Source: Cryptomeria japonica
Lineage: Eukaryota; Streptophyta; Pinopsida; Cupressales; Cupressaceae
Reading direction: 5' to 3'
Length of the DNA stretch: 64,000 bases
NCBI RefSeq assembly: GCF_030272615.1
Contig: NC_081411.1
Span: forward strand, 37,601,640 to 37,665,639
The stretch's first letter is position 1, and the number at the start of each line of letters is the position of its first letter. Shown in pieces: positions 35,286 to 47,556 of this stretch. The translations under genes and the position numbers were made by a program. Below the pieces are notes generated by a model, which saw only the letters and a list, made by a program, of their open reading frames with translations, made no database searches and was not told the origin of the DNA.

Positions 35286-35690
35286 TTAGATGAAAATGGA
35301 AAGAGTATGGAAGAGTAGGAGTTGGATGGGATGTAAATGAATCTGAGGTGTACTTGGAATGTCCAAAGTGTAAGACCAAGTATGTATGTAGTAGAGTAGG
35401 TGTGGCTTCCAAAGGGATGATAGTTTCTCTCGATGAGGTAAGCTGACCTTGACTCTACGTAAGACCAAATGAGACCCAAAGGTGAGAGACCTTGATGAGG
35501 GACCACTTAGAAAAATGTTGTTGTATGTAGTATGTTGACAAAGTAAGATGAGGACAAGCAAGTGACCTTTTGACTCAAGTTTAGAAAATGTGAATGTAAT
35601 GTAAGGTGTAAAGCAATGATGGACTTTGTGAGACCCAAAGATAGGTTGAATGCTCGATGAAAACCTGGAGAAATAACTTAGGAAGCTCAA
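35286..35690 (-). CDS. Leader ORF upstream of gag (G1)
   Basis: A 134-codon frame in the 5' leader, same strand as gag. Its counterpart in G2 (44179-44547) is also open and shares blocks such as SKLESKGHL, QHTTYNN, EKLSSLWK and HLLYYIHTWSY. No domain is recognised. In G2 it is in frame with gag. It may be a conserved pre-gag ORF or simply conserved leader sequence. Confidence 0.35.
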   Translation of the reverse strand: MSFLSYFSRFSSSIQPIFGSHKVHHCFTPYITFTFSKLESKGHLLVLILLCQHTTYNNIFLSGPSSRSLTFGSHLVLRRVKVSLPHREKLSSLWKPHLLYYIHTWSYTLDIPSTPQIHLHPIQLLLFHTLSIFI

Positions 35691-37489
35691 TAAGTCTGAA
35701 ACTGACTGTTCTTGTTTGCTGAATTATGAAATTTTTCAATCTTGAACACAGACATGCCTATATACTTCATAGACACGCTTAAAGGACACAGACGCTATTC
35801 TATCAGACACAGACATGGTTCTGTCAGACACAGACACATTTCTGAGATGTTGTAAGTGTAATGTTTCTCAAGAGAACATAGACGTGTTTCTACACTTCAC
35901 AGACGTAGTTATATGACACAGATGCGGGTCTGTCAGACATTGATGCATTTCTGAAAGCTTTGTACAATTTTTCCAATCTGTGAAGTTGCTTGTTGTGACC
36001 AAATCTGAATGTTTGACTATTTTTCATGACAAGAGGACACAGTGTTGATGAGGAATCAATGTTTGCAAGTGTTTAGACTCCAAAATGACTCAAAAAAAAA
36101 GTGTGTTGTTTGATGTAAAATTTTTTTGCATACACTTGAAGACACAAAAGACATAATGTTTTGATGTTTGGTCTTGAATATTTGATTGGTCAAAATAAGT
36201 CAAGCACGATTCTTATGGTTGGTCAAGACAACAGTTGTTGATCCCACATGGAGTTTCCCCCGAGGCTACACTATTTAGAGTGGATACTTAGATACTTGAC
36301 CCCACTGGCTCCACCCTTGGCACTCCTTTCTTAGGGCAGCCAAGCATCAGTCCCCATGAAAACTCTTTGTGATGAACTTTGTATCTCTACTAATAACCGT
36401 ATGTGTGTGGGCTGCTACCAGAGGTCCAACCTCCTGCCCCAACAACTAGAAGGATTTTGGCTTCTAAAACAAAAAGGTGCTAGTAAGGGCATCCACTCAT
36501 GTGGCCATACATGCGGCACTTTCATTTCTATAAATACAGAAGGCTCCCAACCAGTAGGGGTTATTCCCTACAAATGATCAAATAAATTTGATCAAACGTG
36601 TTTATGGGGAGACATAGTGTCAGTATGAACTAATCAGCACACGTTATCCATAGTTTTCACCATGAATATAGTTGTTTATAGTGGTTTGGAAGAAGATGGC
36701 TTTTCTTTTGCTACCACCTGGGTCGTTCTCTCCTCACTAGTAGTCCTAATGACCACACAGGGAGACAGACCCTCTAAAGATTAAACAAAAAGAGCCTATT
36801 GCTCAAGACTCAAAAGACAATGGTTCAATTTTAGTGCACCAATTGAAGCGTTTGCTAATCTATAAAAACAAGGCACATAATGAAAGATCAAAAACCCTTT
36901 CCAAGGTCCTACAACAAAGATCTATTAGTAGTTTGGATTGTTTGAAATAATCACCCCTTCCTGCAAGCACACAAGTTAGGTAAATTTTAGATCCAAAAGA
37001 CTTTGTGAAAATAGGGGCCTTCAACAAAACGATTTTGTTTTCAAGACAAGCTACACCAATTTCACTAGCTAGATCTGAAGATGTTAGCTCAAAATAAACC
37101 AAATCTGAAATCTGAATGACGCAAAACTAAATCAATGAAAATCCAAAATGTAACAAATTCACACAGACGCGGTTATCAAAAACACAAACACTATAAAATT
37201 TTGCAGACGCACCTAAAGCCAACACAGATGTGGTTCCAAAACACATATGCGGCTCCTAGACGCAGACGCACCTGAAAACTCCATAGACGTGACATTCAGA
37301 ATCTGTAGAAAAATAAAATACTGTCGAGGATGCAGACGCGATTCCAGATGTCGCAGACGCAATAGAAAATAAAAAAGGCGATCCGAAAGTACGCAGACGA
37401 GAAAATATCACAATATTGTCAGAAATGTCAGATCCGCAACTTCAAAATACAAAATCTGCAACAAAAGATGTTAAATGCAACAGGGACAA
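35691..37489 (-). other. G1 5' leader with GCGTCTGTG clusters
   Basis: Long untranslated leader. Two clusters (about 35745-35950 and 37160-37400) carry repeated cacagacgcg-type words on the plus strand, that is CGCGTCTGTG in element sense. The 36010-37512 part has no counterpart in G2. Confidence 0.6.
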
Positions 37490-37490
37490 G

Positions 37491-37511
37491 AGTCCCACTG
37501 GGCGTGCCAAA
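37491..37511 (-). other. G1 candidate primer binding site
   Basis: In element sense the 5' LTR is followed directly by TTTTGGCACGCCCAGTGGGA. The position and the leading TGGCA fit a tRNA primer site; I do not assign the tRNA. Confidence 0.6.
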
Positions 37512-37512
37512 A

Positions 37513-38242
37513 TTTATACGGTGAAAATTGATGACAACAACAATATTGAAAGACTAAATGAATTCAACCACCAAACCCTAGCCTAACAACAACAGAGATC
37601 CACCATAACATATGAAGATTACCTAAGACAATGCAAATCAAATGAAATCACAAAGATTATACCATCACATGTCCAATAGGGTTTGAATCTCCATTCTTCC
37701 TATCTCCATTGATCTTACTTGATATATTTGCTCTCAGATTTTATATGTGCACAAGAGCTCAACAAAGAATAGAAATGTGGTTGCAAGTAAGATCACATAT
37801 AAAAGTTCAAGAACATAGTCAAGGCTGAATGGATAGTGAGGGTTTGATAATAAAGGAAGCATCTCCTTATATAGAAGACACTATAAGAAATGGAGGGACA
37901 AGATTGAGAGGTGTAAAAAGAGGTCGGTATGATTAGAGGGTAGGTAAAAGAAATAAAAAAATAATGAGAGGTTAGGTAGTGTAGGAATTAAGAGATGAAT
38001 GACATGTGTCATGGGTAGAAAAGGCTAATGAATTAATTAAATAAATAAAGATTTATTTAATTAATAGAGGAAGTGGGATCAATTAAATAAATAAGATATT
38101 TATTTAATTTAAGAGAAAAGGATAATTTAAATAAATAAATGAATTTATTTAAATGAGAAATAAGGCTAGAAGAGGATAAATGAATTAATTAAATAAATAA
38201 AGATATTTATTTAATTAGACATGACAATTTTAGGTGTCTACA
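37513..38242 (-). repeat. G1 5' LTR
   Basis: 730 bp, ends ...GTGTCTACA followed by TSD gtaag. Its inner terminus starts tttatacgg instead of tgtatacgg (one mutation). It has the same palindromic AT block as the other gypsy LTRs (38025-38220). Confidence 0.92.
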
Positions 38243-38247
38243 GTAAG

Positions 38248-41049
38248 AATTATATTTTTAATTTAGCATTTCTTTCAACATATTTCCTTTATACCCTCCA
38301 CATTATCTATTATACCAAAAGTTTTTGAAATCCTCGCCTCTTAACTAAAGGCATTGACATGAGAATTCCACCTGTAATGACTTCCATTTTTTATCCTTTC
38401 AATTTTTTCTAGATGTGTTGTAGTTCTCTTTCATAGATGCCCGATACTTTGCATCAAAAAAGTGGGGCCCTTGATTTGATTAGACATCTTGAGTAAGTAT
38501 TTTCAAGGTTGCATGGGTTTAAATTTTATTTATATTATTGAAGGCCATTTCTTCCATGCTTGAGTTTGAATATATTGATTTAATAGGTGTGTCATTTCTT
38601 CATTGGTTTCTTAAGCTATATGGAGACTATGATTGATGACCTTGTATTTTCCATCATGCATGTCAGGCACATTTTGGGGAAAAGGAGATTATAATGATAC
38701 GTTAACCCTCATAAAACTAATGTGACCCTTGTAATTCCAAAGACTCATTTCTAAACCATTTGAAAAGTTTTAGAAAGAGCTTTAAATCAATTTGGGTGAC
38801 CAAATTTAAATTACTAAGGAGGAAGAGAAGTTTTCATTTCTGATTTTGTATTATTTTTAATTTCAATTTGACAATTTTAACATAATTAAAAAGCTCTCTT
38901 TACATTGTCATACTCTTTATATGAATGAAATATATTTATTAGATATATGAATGATTTATATTTATTAGGAAATCTTATCACTATGAAAATGGTTAAATAA
39001 TTAATTTATTAGTAGCCCATATGTTAATATATATGGATGAAGAAAATTTTGAAGAAGTCTAAGTGTTTTATATTATGGATTTCCCTATCTCGTGACTCAC
39101 TTCTCTTCCTTCATAGTTGTTTTAGTTTTTTTAATCAAAAGCCTAGACATCCAAAAGAGAATATTCACATATGTGGGAGATGTGTTAGGGCATGATTGTT
39201 TGTTTTCCAAGGTCTATTATGCATTATTTTTCTGAGAAAAGAGAACCTTTTTTGTAGTGAACTACAATTTCTATTTTTGTGGTAGAATTCATTTGATGAA
39301 TGAGCATGAATATTTTTTGATCTAAAATTTGAGCATATTCACATGCATAAAATATTTCATATAAACATGTAATAATTATTTGATTGAATAAACAATAATC
39401 AAGTGATTTTGTTTGTTAGATGATTATACTCGCTTTGTCGCTTTGTAATATGATTTGGTCAAATCAACTGTAGTATCTTAAATTGTAGGAGTGCCCAATT
39501 TCACTCTCATAGTACTCATTTTAGTATTTTCCATTTCTCTATACACTATGGTACCTTCTATTCATTTAAATTAATATTTTGTTGAATATTATGAGTCTTA
39601 TTCCACTTTAATAGATCATCATGCTCTTATTTGGGCCCTTATTTCTAGGTATTCCCTTTATCTTTGATCATCCTAATTTATTATAAATCCTACCCCATTT
39701 CAAATCTCAAGACATGTTTCCCCCATCTAAACATTATATATTTGAATGCAATTCTATTTTTTGCATTAGAAGGTCCTATTATCTCCCATCCCTAAAATAT
39801 TGGCCTTAGAGTGTTGGGATAGGGTTGCCCCATACCACTTTGTCTACTTCTTTTTGTCCCAAATTTTGAGTGGATAATACAATACTCCTACCTTATTCAA
39901 ATCTATCTTTGTGTGAAAAAATAATAATTCTAAGTTGGCCTAAAAGTGATTTTTTAATGAAATCCCTATATAAGGCAGCTCTCTCAATTCCTTTCATCTT
40001 CTATTATTATCGGATTTTTGAATCTACAAATTTCATTCCTAGAGAAAATCTGATTTGAGGAACAATAAGTTATATCAAGGAATCTCTCTCAATTCATTTC
40101 ATTATCTATCATTGTCACATTCTATAATCTACGTGTTCCATTTTAAAAGAAACACTTCAAGTGAAACTCTAATTCAAGGAACAATGCATTCTTCATGGAG
40201 CAGTATGCTTCCTTATGTAATGAGCCTTAACACAAGTTGTAATCTTGTTGTTAAATTAGTGAGGTTTTTCACACCATGGTTTTTCACTTGTTGGGTTTTC
40301 CATGCAAATATATAATTTTATTGTGCATTGGTGTTTATTCCTTTAATATTAATTGTTGTTGATCTATTTAACATTTTTTGAATTGTGTTAAAGGGTTTAA
40401 GTTTTGAAGATACTAATACATCTAGTACTATCCACTTTATAACATTTCAAGTTGAAATGCATAATTCCTTTGTGTCCATTGAAAGAGAAGAAATCAACTT
40501 AGTACATTGTCACAAGTTTAGATTTATAATTTCATTAGAAAAACTTAGGACCAAATCATGTGGGGCACTATAGTCCACCCAAAATTAGGTGAAATTTGAT
40601 ATAGAGAAGGTACAAACCTTTTGCATCCTAGATCCAATTCATCAACTATAGAATTCATCTAGAAGGTCCAAGAACACTAATAAAAAAAAGATCACCCCAT
40701 TTGGGTTCAAATACAACTGTACCATGTAATTTTCCTTTCATTTTTTTAATTTTAAACTTTCTAGATTAGTAAATATTATTTTTTTTAGACATAGATCTTA
40801 TTCACCTACTTTATCAAATCATTTAATCAATCATCTATAAGAAACAAAGGAATATATGTCCTAAGGGTATGATATTGAATTGAATTTCTCTTACAAATTA
40901 CATTAATCAATTAGAATTTTTTGTTGGTGGCTTTGTATTCTAAATGTAGTGAAAGAAAAGATATAACTAGATCCCTAGTTTTACATCCATAAGCTAGAAG
41001 GCCCAATTTTCCATCATTAGAACACCTACCCACCATCATATTTTTTATA
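38248..41049. other. Gene-free stretch with decayed LTR-like promoter
   Basis: No coding region. At 39966-39975 ctatataagg is followed by ctctctcaattcctttcat and, at 40262-40300, ggtttttcac...ggttttccatg, a pattern common in copia LTRs, so 39960-40330 may be a plus-strand LTR remnant. Segments 39977-40075 and 40084-40190 are diverged copies of each other. Confidence 0.4.
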
Positions 41050-41962
41050 CTCTAAAAATCAACCCTAATGTGAGGTCATGTGAAAAGATGCACCTAAATA
41101 TATAAATCACACATCTTTTGATGCATGTGTTGCCAAGTTTGTGATAAATTCTTCACCATGATCCTAAGAGGATTTCTCTGAATTTGAATTAGAGGGTCTT
41201 TTCTTCTTCCTTTTCTCCTCTTTACAATCCTTATGAAAGCAATGATTGATTTTCCTAGAGTTCTAACATTTTTCCTTGGACTTCCTAGGAGACTTGGATC
41301 TCCCACAAGATTTGGATTTGCCTCATTTGTCTTTCTTGTTCTTCTTCTTTCCTTTCTCTTTTGATCTACCATGAACAACAAGAGCCTTCATAGCTAACTC
41401 AGAAGTCTTCCTCCATATCTATTCAAAAATAAATAATGATAAAATCTCATCCATCTTGAACTTGGTGATTCTACTCACAATATCCATAACAAGGTGGTTC
41501 CATGACTCGGACAAAAGAGACAACAAAATCATGCAATGATCTTACTCTTCAATCTTGTCACCAATAGAACCCAACTAAGTAACAATCATATTAAATGCAC
41601 TAATATGATCAGCAACAAATCCTCTATCTTCCATATTTAGATAATACATCTTCTTTATGAGAAAAGTATTGTTTACCTAGGATTTATCCTAATAAACATC
41701 TCTAAGATTCTTGTGAAGATATTTTGCAATCTTCTTTTCATTAACATTCAATATAATAGAGTATTCTAAACAAAACCTTATGAGACCCTTATCTTTTCGA
41801 CCCATCGAATATCAAACATCCTATGTTGTGGCCTATGGTTTTGTTCTAGATGTTAAAACCCACAGATCTCGATCCATGAGCATTTCTTCCATTTTTAACT
41901 TACAAAGATTGAAGTTGCTTCCACTAAACTTCTCTAAATCAACTTTTGTAGATGTGCTTACC
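41050..41962 (-). pseudogene. Copia C gag fragment
   Basis: The minus strand resembles the gag of copies A and B: gtcatgtgaaaagatgcacc at 41077 matches the protease start region, and the basic region before the zinc knuckle (GRSKSPRKS-like) lies near 41290. The start codon is at about 41962. Many stops and frameshifts are present. The 5' continuation is found at 57950-58030, beyond the nested insertions: 38 + 70 bp from ATG to the primer site matches the 113 bp in copies A and B. Confidence 0.7.
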
Positions 41963-42670
41963 ATCTTCTTCCTTCAATAAGATTTTCAAAAATATGCTAT
42001 GTAGCATCATAAATTGTCATTGATAGAATTTATACCTCATGTTTGGGCTCCCACTTTAGCATGTCTCATTCCCATCCCCTCTCTAGGTTTGTTTAGGTCA
42101 TATTTTCCAACTTTGAGACCATCAACATCCATTGGTGGGTCCCATGGTGAGGTACCCTTTCCCCTTGTCCCTTATCTCGGTCCTATTTGCAAAGGGACTA
42201 GTGCATCCAGAATACCTTGGTATGAACCATGGCACTCTAAAACACCATGGTCCCTCTCAATGGGGTTGTAATTTTAATTGGAGAAGATGCTACATGTCTC
42301 CACCAAAAATTGATTCTTGTGGCTACACATGACTATTGGATGTCAGCCTAATTGCAATTTACCTAGGGAACCCTATAGAAAGACATTTTATCAATCCATT
42401 TCTATCTAACAAATATAAGATTCCATCCAAATTATTCATGCATCCATGAAGCATCCATAAATTTCAAGCATTTTTCAAAGATCTTCAAGGGTGCATGTAC
42501 GTCATTCAAGCATTGTGGAGAAAAGTTATATCAATCTTGTATAAACATGTCTATGTTATTAGGGTTTTTCATGTTCATATGTTTTCCATGCCATTGCATA
42601 AAAAATTTGTGATTATATTCAAATAGAATTGCATCGTCATCAATAATTACAGATTTGAGGTATACCTATT

Positions 42671-43440
42671 TGTAGACACCCAAAATTGTCCAGTCTAATT
42701 AAATAAATATTTTATTTATTTAATTTTTTGAGCCTAATTCTTCTATTAATTAAATAAATCTTTATTTATTTAATTAATTCATTTATCCTCTTCTAGCCTT
42801 ATTTCTCATTTAAATAAATACATTTATTTATTTAAATTATCCTTTTCCTAAATTAAATAAATATCTTATTTATTTAATTTATCTCACTTCTTTTATTAAT
42901 TAAATAAATCTTTATTTATTTAATTAATTCATTAGCCTTTTCTACTCATGACACATGTCATTCATCTCTTAATTCATACACTACCCACCCCTTTCATTAT
43001 TTTATTATTTTCTTTACCTACCCTCAAATCATAGCCGACCTCCTTTTACACCTCTCAATCTTATCCCTCCATTTCATATTGTGTCTTCTATATAAGGAGA
43101 TGCTTCCTTCATTATCAAACGCTAACTAATGAACTACTTGATCAATTGACTACACTATGATCCTACTTGCAACCACATTCCGTTCTTTGTTGAGCTCTTG
43201 TGCACATAAAATCTGAGAGCAAATATATCAAGCAAGATCAATGGAGATAGGAAAGATGGAGATCCAAACCCTATTGGACATGTGATGGTATAATCTTTGT
43301 GATTTCATTTGATTTGCATTGTCTTAGGTAATCTTCATATGTTATGGTGGATCTTTGTTGTTGTTAGGCTAGGGTTTTGTGGTTGAATTCATTTAGCCTT
43401 TCAATATCGTTATTATTGTTATCCATTTTCACCATATACA
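42671..43440 (+). repeat. G2 5' LTR
   Basis: 770 bp, TGTAGACACC...ATATACA. It is about 1% different from the 3' LTR by eye (for example ctcaaatcat versus ctctaatcat). Five AT-rich palindromes lie at 42695-42930. Confidence 0.92.
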
Positions 43441-43789
43441 CTATTCAACATTTATTTTAGTATTTGCATTATTTCATTCAAGGTTAATTCCTAATTTGGT
43501 GTTTGACTTAGGCAAACCCCTATCCCCAACATATTTTCCTTTCTTTCTATCTATAGAAAAGAAGTGTGAAGTTGTACTTGGGAGGACTAATAGAGTTCAT
43601 AGATATGAATAGGTTCAAATTTTAATGGCATAAAATTTAGAGGACCATGGCGAATTGATATTACCTGGTCTTGAAAAATCTGCCCTAATGCCTGAGAATA
43701 TGTTCCAAACATTTGATTTTGCCCAAATTAGGGTTGACGATTTAGGGGGATATCTAAAGGTTACTATTTCTATCAGAATACTTCATCAA
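43441..43789 (+). repeat. Misplaced copy of G2 3' genomic flank
   Basis: Begins with the TSD ctatt and matches 57377-57722 (part of LTR c) at roughly 97%. It lies between the 5' LTR and the leader, where a primer binding site should be. The right junction shares tcat with the leader sequence that follows. Confidence 0.9.
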
Positions 43790-43879
43790 CATTGTGTCCT
43801 CTTGTCAAAGAAAACAATCAAACAGTTAGATTTGGTCACAACAAAACGACTTCACAAATTTAAAAAAATTGCACAAATT

Positions 43880-44080
43880 TTGCAGAAACGCGTCTGTGTG
43901 TGACATAATAGCGTGTGTGCTGTATAATCGCGTCTGTGAAGGGCAGAAATGCATCTGTGCTCCTAGAATCAATAGTGCATTTGCAAAAATCTCAGAAGCG
44001 CATCTATGTTGAACAGAGCCACGTCTATGTCAGGAAACCGCGCCTGTGAAGTATACAGGTGCGTCTATGTTCAGAATTGA
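43880..44080 (+). repeat. CGCGTCTGTG motif cluster in G2 leader
   Basis: About eight degenerate copies, for example cgcgtctgtgtgtg (43889) and cgcgtctgtgaag (43928). They run in the sense orientation of the element and are complementary to the cluster at 55840-56070. Confidence 0.65.
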
Positions 44081-44178
44081 AAAACTGTTACAGTCCAGCA
44101 AATAAACACAGTCAGTTTCAGAATTCTTGAGCTTCCTAGGTCATTTCTCCAGGGTTTCATTTAGCACTCAACCTGTCT

Positions 44179-44547
44179 TTGGGTCTCACAAAGTCCATCA
44201 TTGCTTCACATCTCACTTTACATTCACAATTGTCTAAACTTGAGTCAAAAGGTCACTTGATTGTCCTCACTATACTTTATCAACACACTACATACAACAA
44301 TACTTTGCTAAGTGGTCCCTCATCAAGGTTTCTTACCTTTGGGTCTCATTTCGTCTTACTTAGAGTCAAGGTCAACTTACCTCATCAAGAGAAACTATCC
44401 TCTCTTTGGAAGTCACACCTACTCTACTACATACATACTTGGTCTTACATTTTGGACATTGCAAGTACACCTCAGATTCATTTACATTCCATCCAACTCT
44501 TGGTCTTCCATTTTCATCTAGTCTCACACATCTTGGTCAATACCTAG
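44179..44547 (+). CDS. Leader ORF upstream of gag (G2)
   Basis: 122 codons, conserved with the G1 frame at 35690-35286. It ends with TAG (44545-44547), then one codon (TTC), then the gag ATG at 44551 in the same frame. Readthrough would therefore fuse it to gag. No recognisable domain. Confidence 0.35.
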   Translation: MGLTKSIIASHLTLHSQLSKLESKGHLIVLTILYQHTTYNNTLLSGPSSRFLTFGSHFVLLRVKVNLPHQEKLSSLWKSHLLYYIHTWSYILDIASTPQIHLHSIQLLVFHFHLVSHILVNT

Positions 44548-44550
44548 TTC

Positions 44551-46788
44551 ATGGTTGAAACCCGTCTCCAAAAATATAGGAGAGAAACTAAAGAGGCTCA
44601 AGAGTCCGCAAACATGAGTGTTTATGAGTATGAAAATGATGTCTTTTTCAATACTGATCATACTACATTACCTGACATGGATGTCTATATAAAAATTCCA
44701 AATGTTGAGAACATGGACACTACAAACAACAATGATACACACAATGACAATATGGATAATTTTTCAGTACATTCAGCGGATGTGGAAGAATCCATTATGA
44801 ATCCCCATTTCAATTGATTGGTTGAGGAAATAATGAGGAGGGATAGACAATACTTCTTACAAATGATGGCACAAAGTGGAGCCAAGATACCTCATGATTT
44901 TGACATGTCTCAAATAATGGAAATTTGGCCTTTGCAACAAACTCACTCCAACATGGATCAAAGGAGGCCTAATAGTGGAGGAAATAGAGGACCATATATG
45001 GTACCTGAATCACCATCATCTTTACTTCAAAAACCAGAGGTCCCACATACACATGGTCAAGCATATGATACTCACCTTCGCAGACCATTATGGAAGTCTA
45101 ATGCAGAAAGATATGCTCAATCACATACCAATGCTAAGGATCAACCACCAAAGCAATTGGATATTCAAAGGCATGCTCAAAATTTGGACACAAGGAAACC
45201 TCATGTCAAATTTGGGGGCAACACATTAGAACATGACATGCCTGTAGACTATGGTATACATGCACAAAATAGATATGGCATTCCTCAACATGAATCTATA
45301 CCAAGTGGTCCATATACGCAACATCACTATAGACCTCCTCCATATGAACATGTGTATGATCAATATCATCCATATATGCAACATGCTCCTCCTCCAATTG
45401 GTGCCTCAAGCATGGGGTATGGTCCAAGAAGTCAATCTCCACCTAAGAGCAATTTGGAGCAACAAATCAGGGACTTACAAAAGAAAATGGAGGACATAAA
45501 TACACCAGAGCCAACATACACAATGAGAGACATATGTCCTTATCCATTTGACAAGAGCATTCCAATGCCTCCTTTTCCTACACACTTTGTGACACCTAAA
45601 TTTGATAAGTATAGAGGAAAAGGGGATCCTAAGGCACACATAAGATAGTTTTTCACAACTTGCATTGACTTAGCAGAGGCATTTATTCAACATTTCTCCC
45701 AACTCCCACCTGGTATTAAGTCATGGGGTGACTTAGCAGAGGCATTTATTCAACATTTCTCCTACAACATAGAGACAAACATATCAGTCACTACTTTGTG
45801 CAACACCAAGCAAAAAGAGGGAGAGTCTTTTGCATCATTTTTACAAAGATGGAGAAATCTAGCTAGCAGATGCTCTTGTGAAATTCCACAAAAACAAATG
45901 GTAGAAATGTTCACACAAAATGTTAACAAAGACATTGGCTATGATCTAAGGAAAGCTTGTTTGTCCACCTTCAAGGATGTCATTGAAAAAGGCTTAGCAA
46001 TAGAGAAGGTCCTAATTGAGCAAGGAGTCATTAAGATATTCAAGGAAAACAAAGATGACTTTAAGGGAAAAGACAAGCCAAGATTTTGGAATAAAAACAA
46101 GAACATAGTCAATGATGGTGTTGTTGATGCCAACACAGTGCGACCCAAATTTATCTTTTCAGGATCAAGTCCTACAAACAATTAGGTGAATACTCAAACA
46201 ACTTCCAGATCACGAAGGAAGTACACCCCATTGGGAGAACCACTTGAGTCAGTTTTCAAAAAGCTAGTGGCAAACAAGGTAATCACAGTTCCAGATTTTC
46301 CTCCATATGAACCAAAGGTTAAACCAAATTGGTGGAATGATGATGAGTATTGTGAATTTCATAAGAGCAAGGGTCATAAGACAGGAAATTGCCATCTACT
46401 AAAGAACATCATACAAGATCTCATTGATAGAGGTGACATTGAGATTGAGGGACACTCATCCAATCAAGAACATGAGATGTTTAAGGAACCATTCCCAAAA
46501 CATGACAAGGGAAAAGCTAAAGCCACAGATGACCAAACCAACTATACTAGAGCATCTTATAACTATGATTCAACCATAAATCACATCTCGATGGACAATT
46601 ATGTCTCTACTATTATCATCAAGGACAAAAACCCTGAAAATTATACTCAGAGACCCAAGATTGTCCTAAAAGGTGTTGGATCTTCTTTTGAACCTACCTC
46701 TGAATGTCATGTTACAACCTGTCGAGGTAAAATCACTTTGCAAGGTGCTTCAACTAAAAACACTTCTTCCTCATCAACCAAACCTTAG
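44551..46788 (+). pseudogene. G2 gag
   Basis: Starts MVETRLQKYRRETKEAQES. Breaks: TGA at 44815, TAG at 45646, a templated rearrangement at 45666-45762 that replaces part of the gag fold, and TAG at 46183. The order is a His/Pro/Tyr-rich N-terminus, the gag fold (SWGDLAEAFIQHF, FLQRWRNLASRC), a basic region, and a Cys/His motif (CEFHKSKGHKTGNCHLL at about 46350). It ends in TAG at 46786 just before the gag-protease linker. Confidence 0.85.
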
Positions 46789-47547
46789 TATGACCTTGTA
46801 GAACAGTTAGGGAAGACACCCGCGCTCATCTCCATCCTTGAGCTATTATGCATATCCCCCGCTCATAAAGCTATTCTTGACAAAACCTTGAGAGACACTA
46901 TCATTCCTACTGATCTAAACGTGGACCAGTTTCAAGCCATGGTGGGATACCTTTCCATTCCACATTCCCTTACATTCACAGAAGCCGACGATGCCTCCAT
47001 AAGTCAGCCACATAATGCACCACTACACGTTGAAGCCTTCATACACAAACATCGAATAAAATGAGTTCTGATAGATGGAGGAGCAGATCTAAACATTTGT
47101 ACATTGAGCACAATTAAACAATTGGGATATTTTGATAAAGCTGTGAATGCTACAAATCAAATCACCATCAAGGCATATGATGGTGAAGAACATTCGTCCA
47201 AGGGCACAATCACCTTACCTCTCAGAGCTAGGCCAGTTACGAAGGATGTGGTTTGTCAAGTCCTAGATCTGGATCTCACTTATAACATATTGCTAAGACA
47301 TCCTTGGATTCATGAAATGAGGGCAGTCCCATCTACATATCACCAATGCATTAAGTTTCCTCACAATGGAGTAGAAGTAACAGTTAACAGTGATCCTAAT
47401 CTGTTCATATACTGCAATAATAGGAGATCAAAAACTAAGACCATCATTCCCAGTAATCACGAAGATGTTCCTTCTTCAGCATACATTGATCCTGAGTCAT
47501 TAAAACCTTCAACATCAAAACATGGTGAGCTTAAAGGCAAATTTTAG
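46789..47547 (+). pseudogene. G2 gag-protease linker and aspartic protease
   Basis: The linker (LISILELLCISPAHKAILDKTL) is followed by a TGA at 47062 and the protease active-site segment VLIDGGADLNICTLS. The second conserved block, RHPWIHEMRAV, lies near 47300. The frame runs open from 47104 to 47547. Asp is present in the DGG triad; plant gypsy proteases often have a variable third position. Confidence 0.75.
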
Positions 47548-47556
47548 GACAAAGGC

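Larger units (their letters stand above)
13864..38242 (-). mobile_element. Gypsy element G1 (Tat lineage), carrying nested copia array
   Basis: A minus-strand Ty3/gypsy element flanked by TSD gtaag (13859-13863 and 38243-38247). Order in element sense: 5' LTR 37513-38242, primer site, leader of about 2.2 kb, gag, protease, a replaced pol segment, the integrase C-terminus, a long 3' region with an antisense PMD gene, polypurine tract, and 3' LTR 13864-14603. Reverse transcriptase, RNase H and the integrase core are absent. An 11.1-kb copia array (21033-32166) is inserted in the protease region, with a 575-bp duplication of gypsy sequence on its two sides. Without these the element would be about 12.7 kb. 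Lineage is inferred from similarity to G2, which retains the dual RNase H of the Tat group. Confidence 0.9.
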
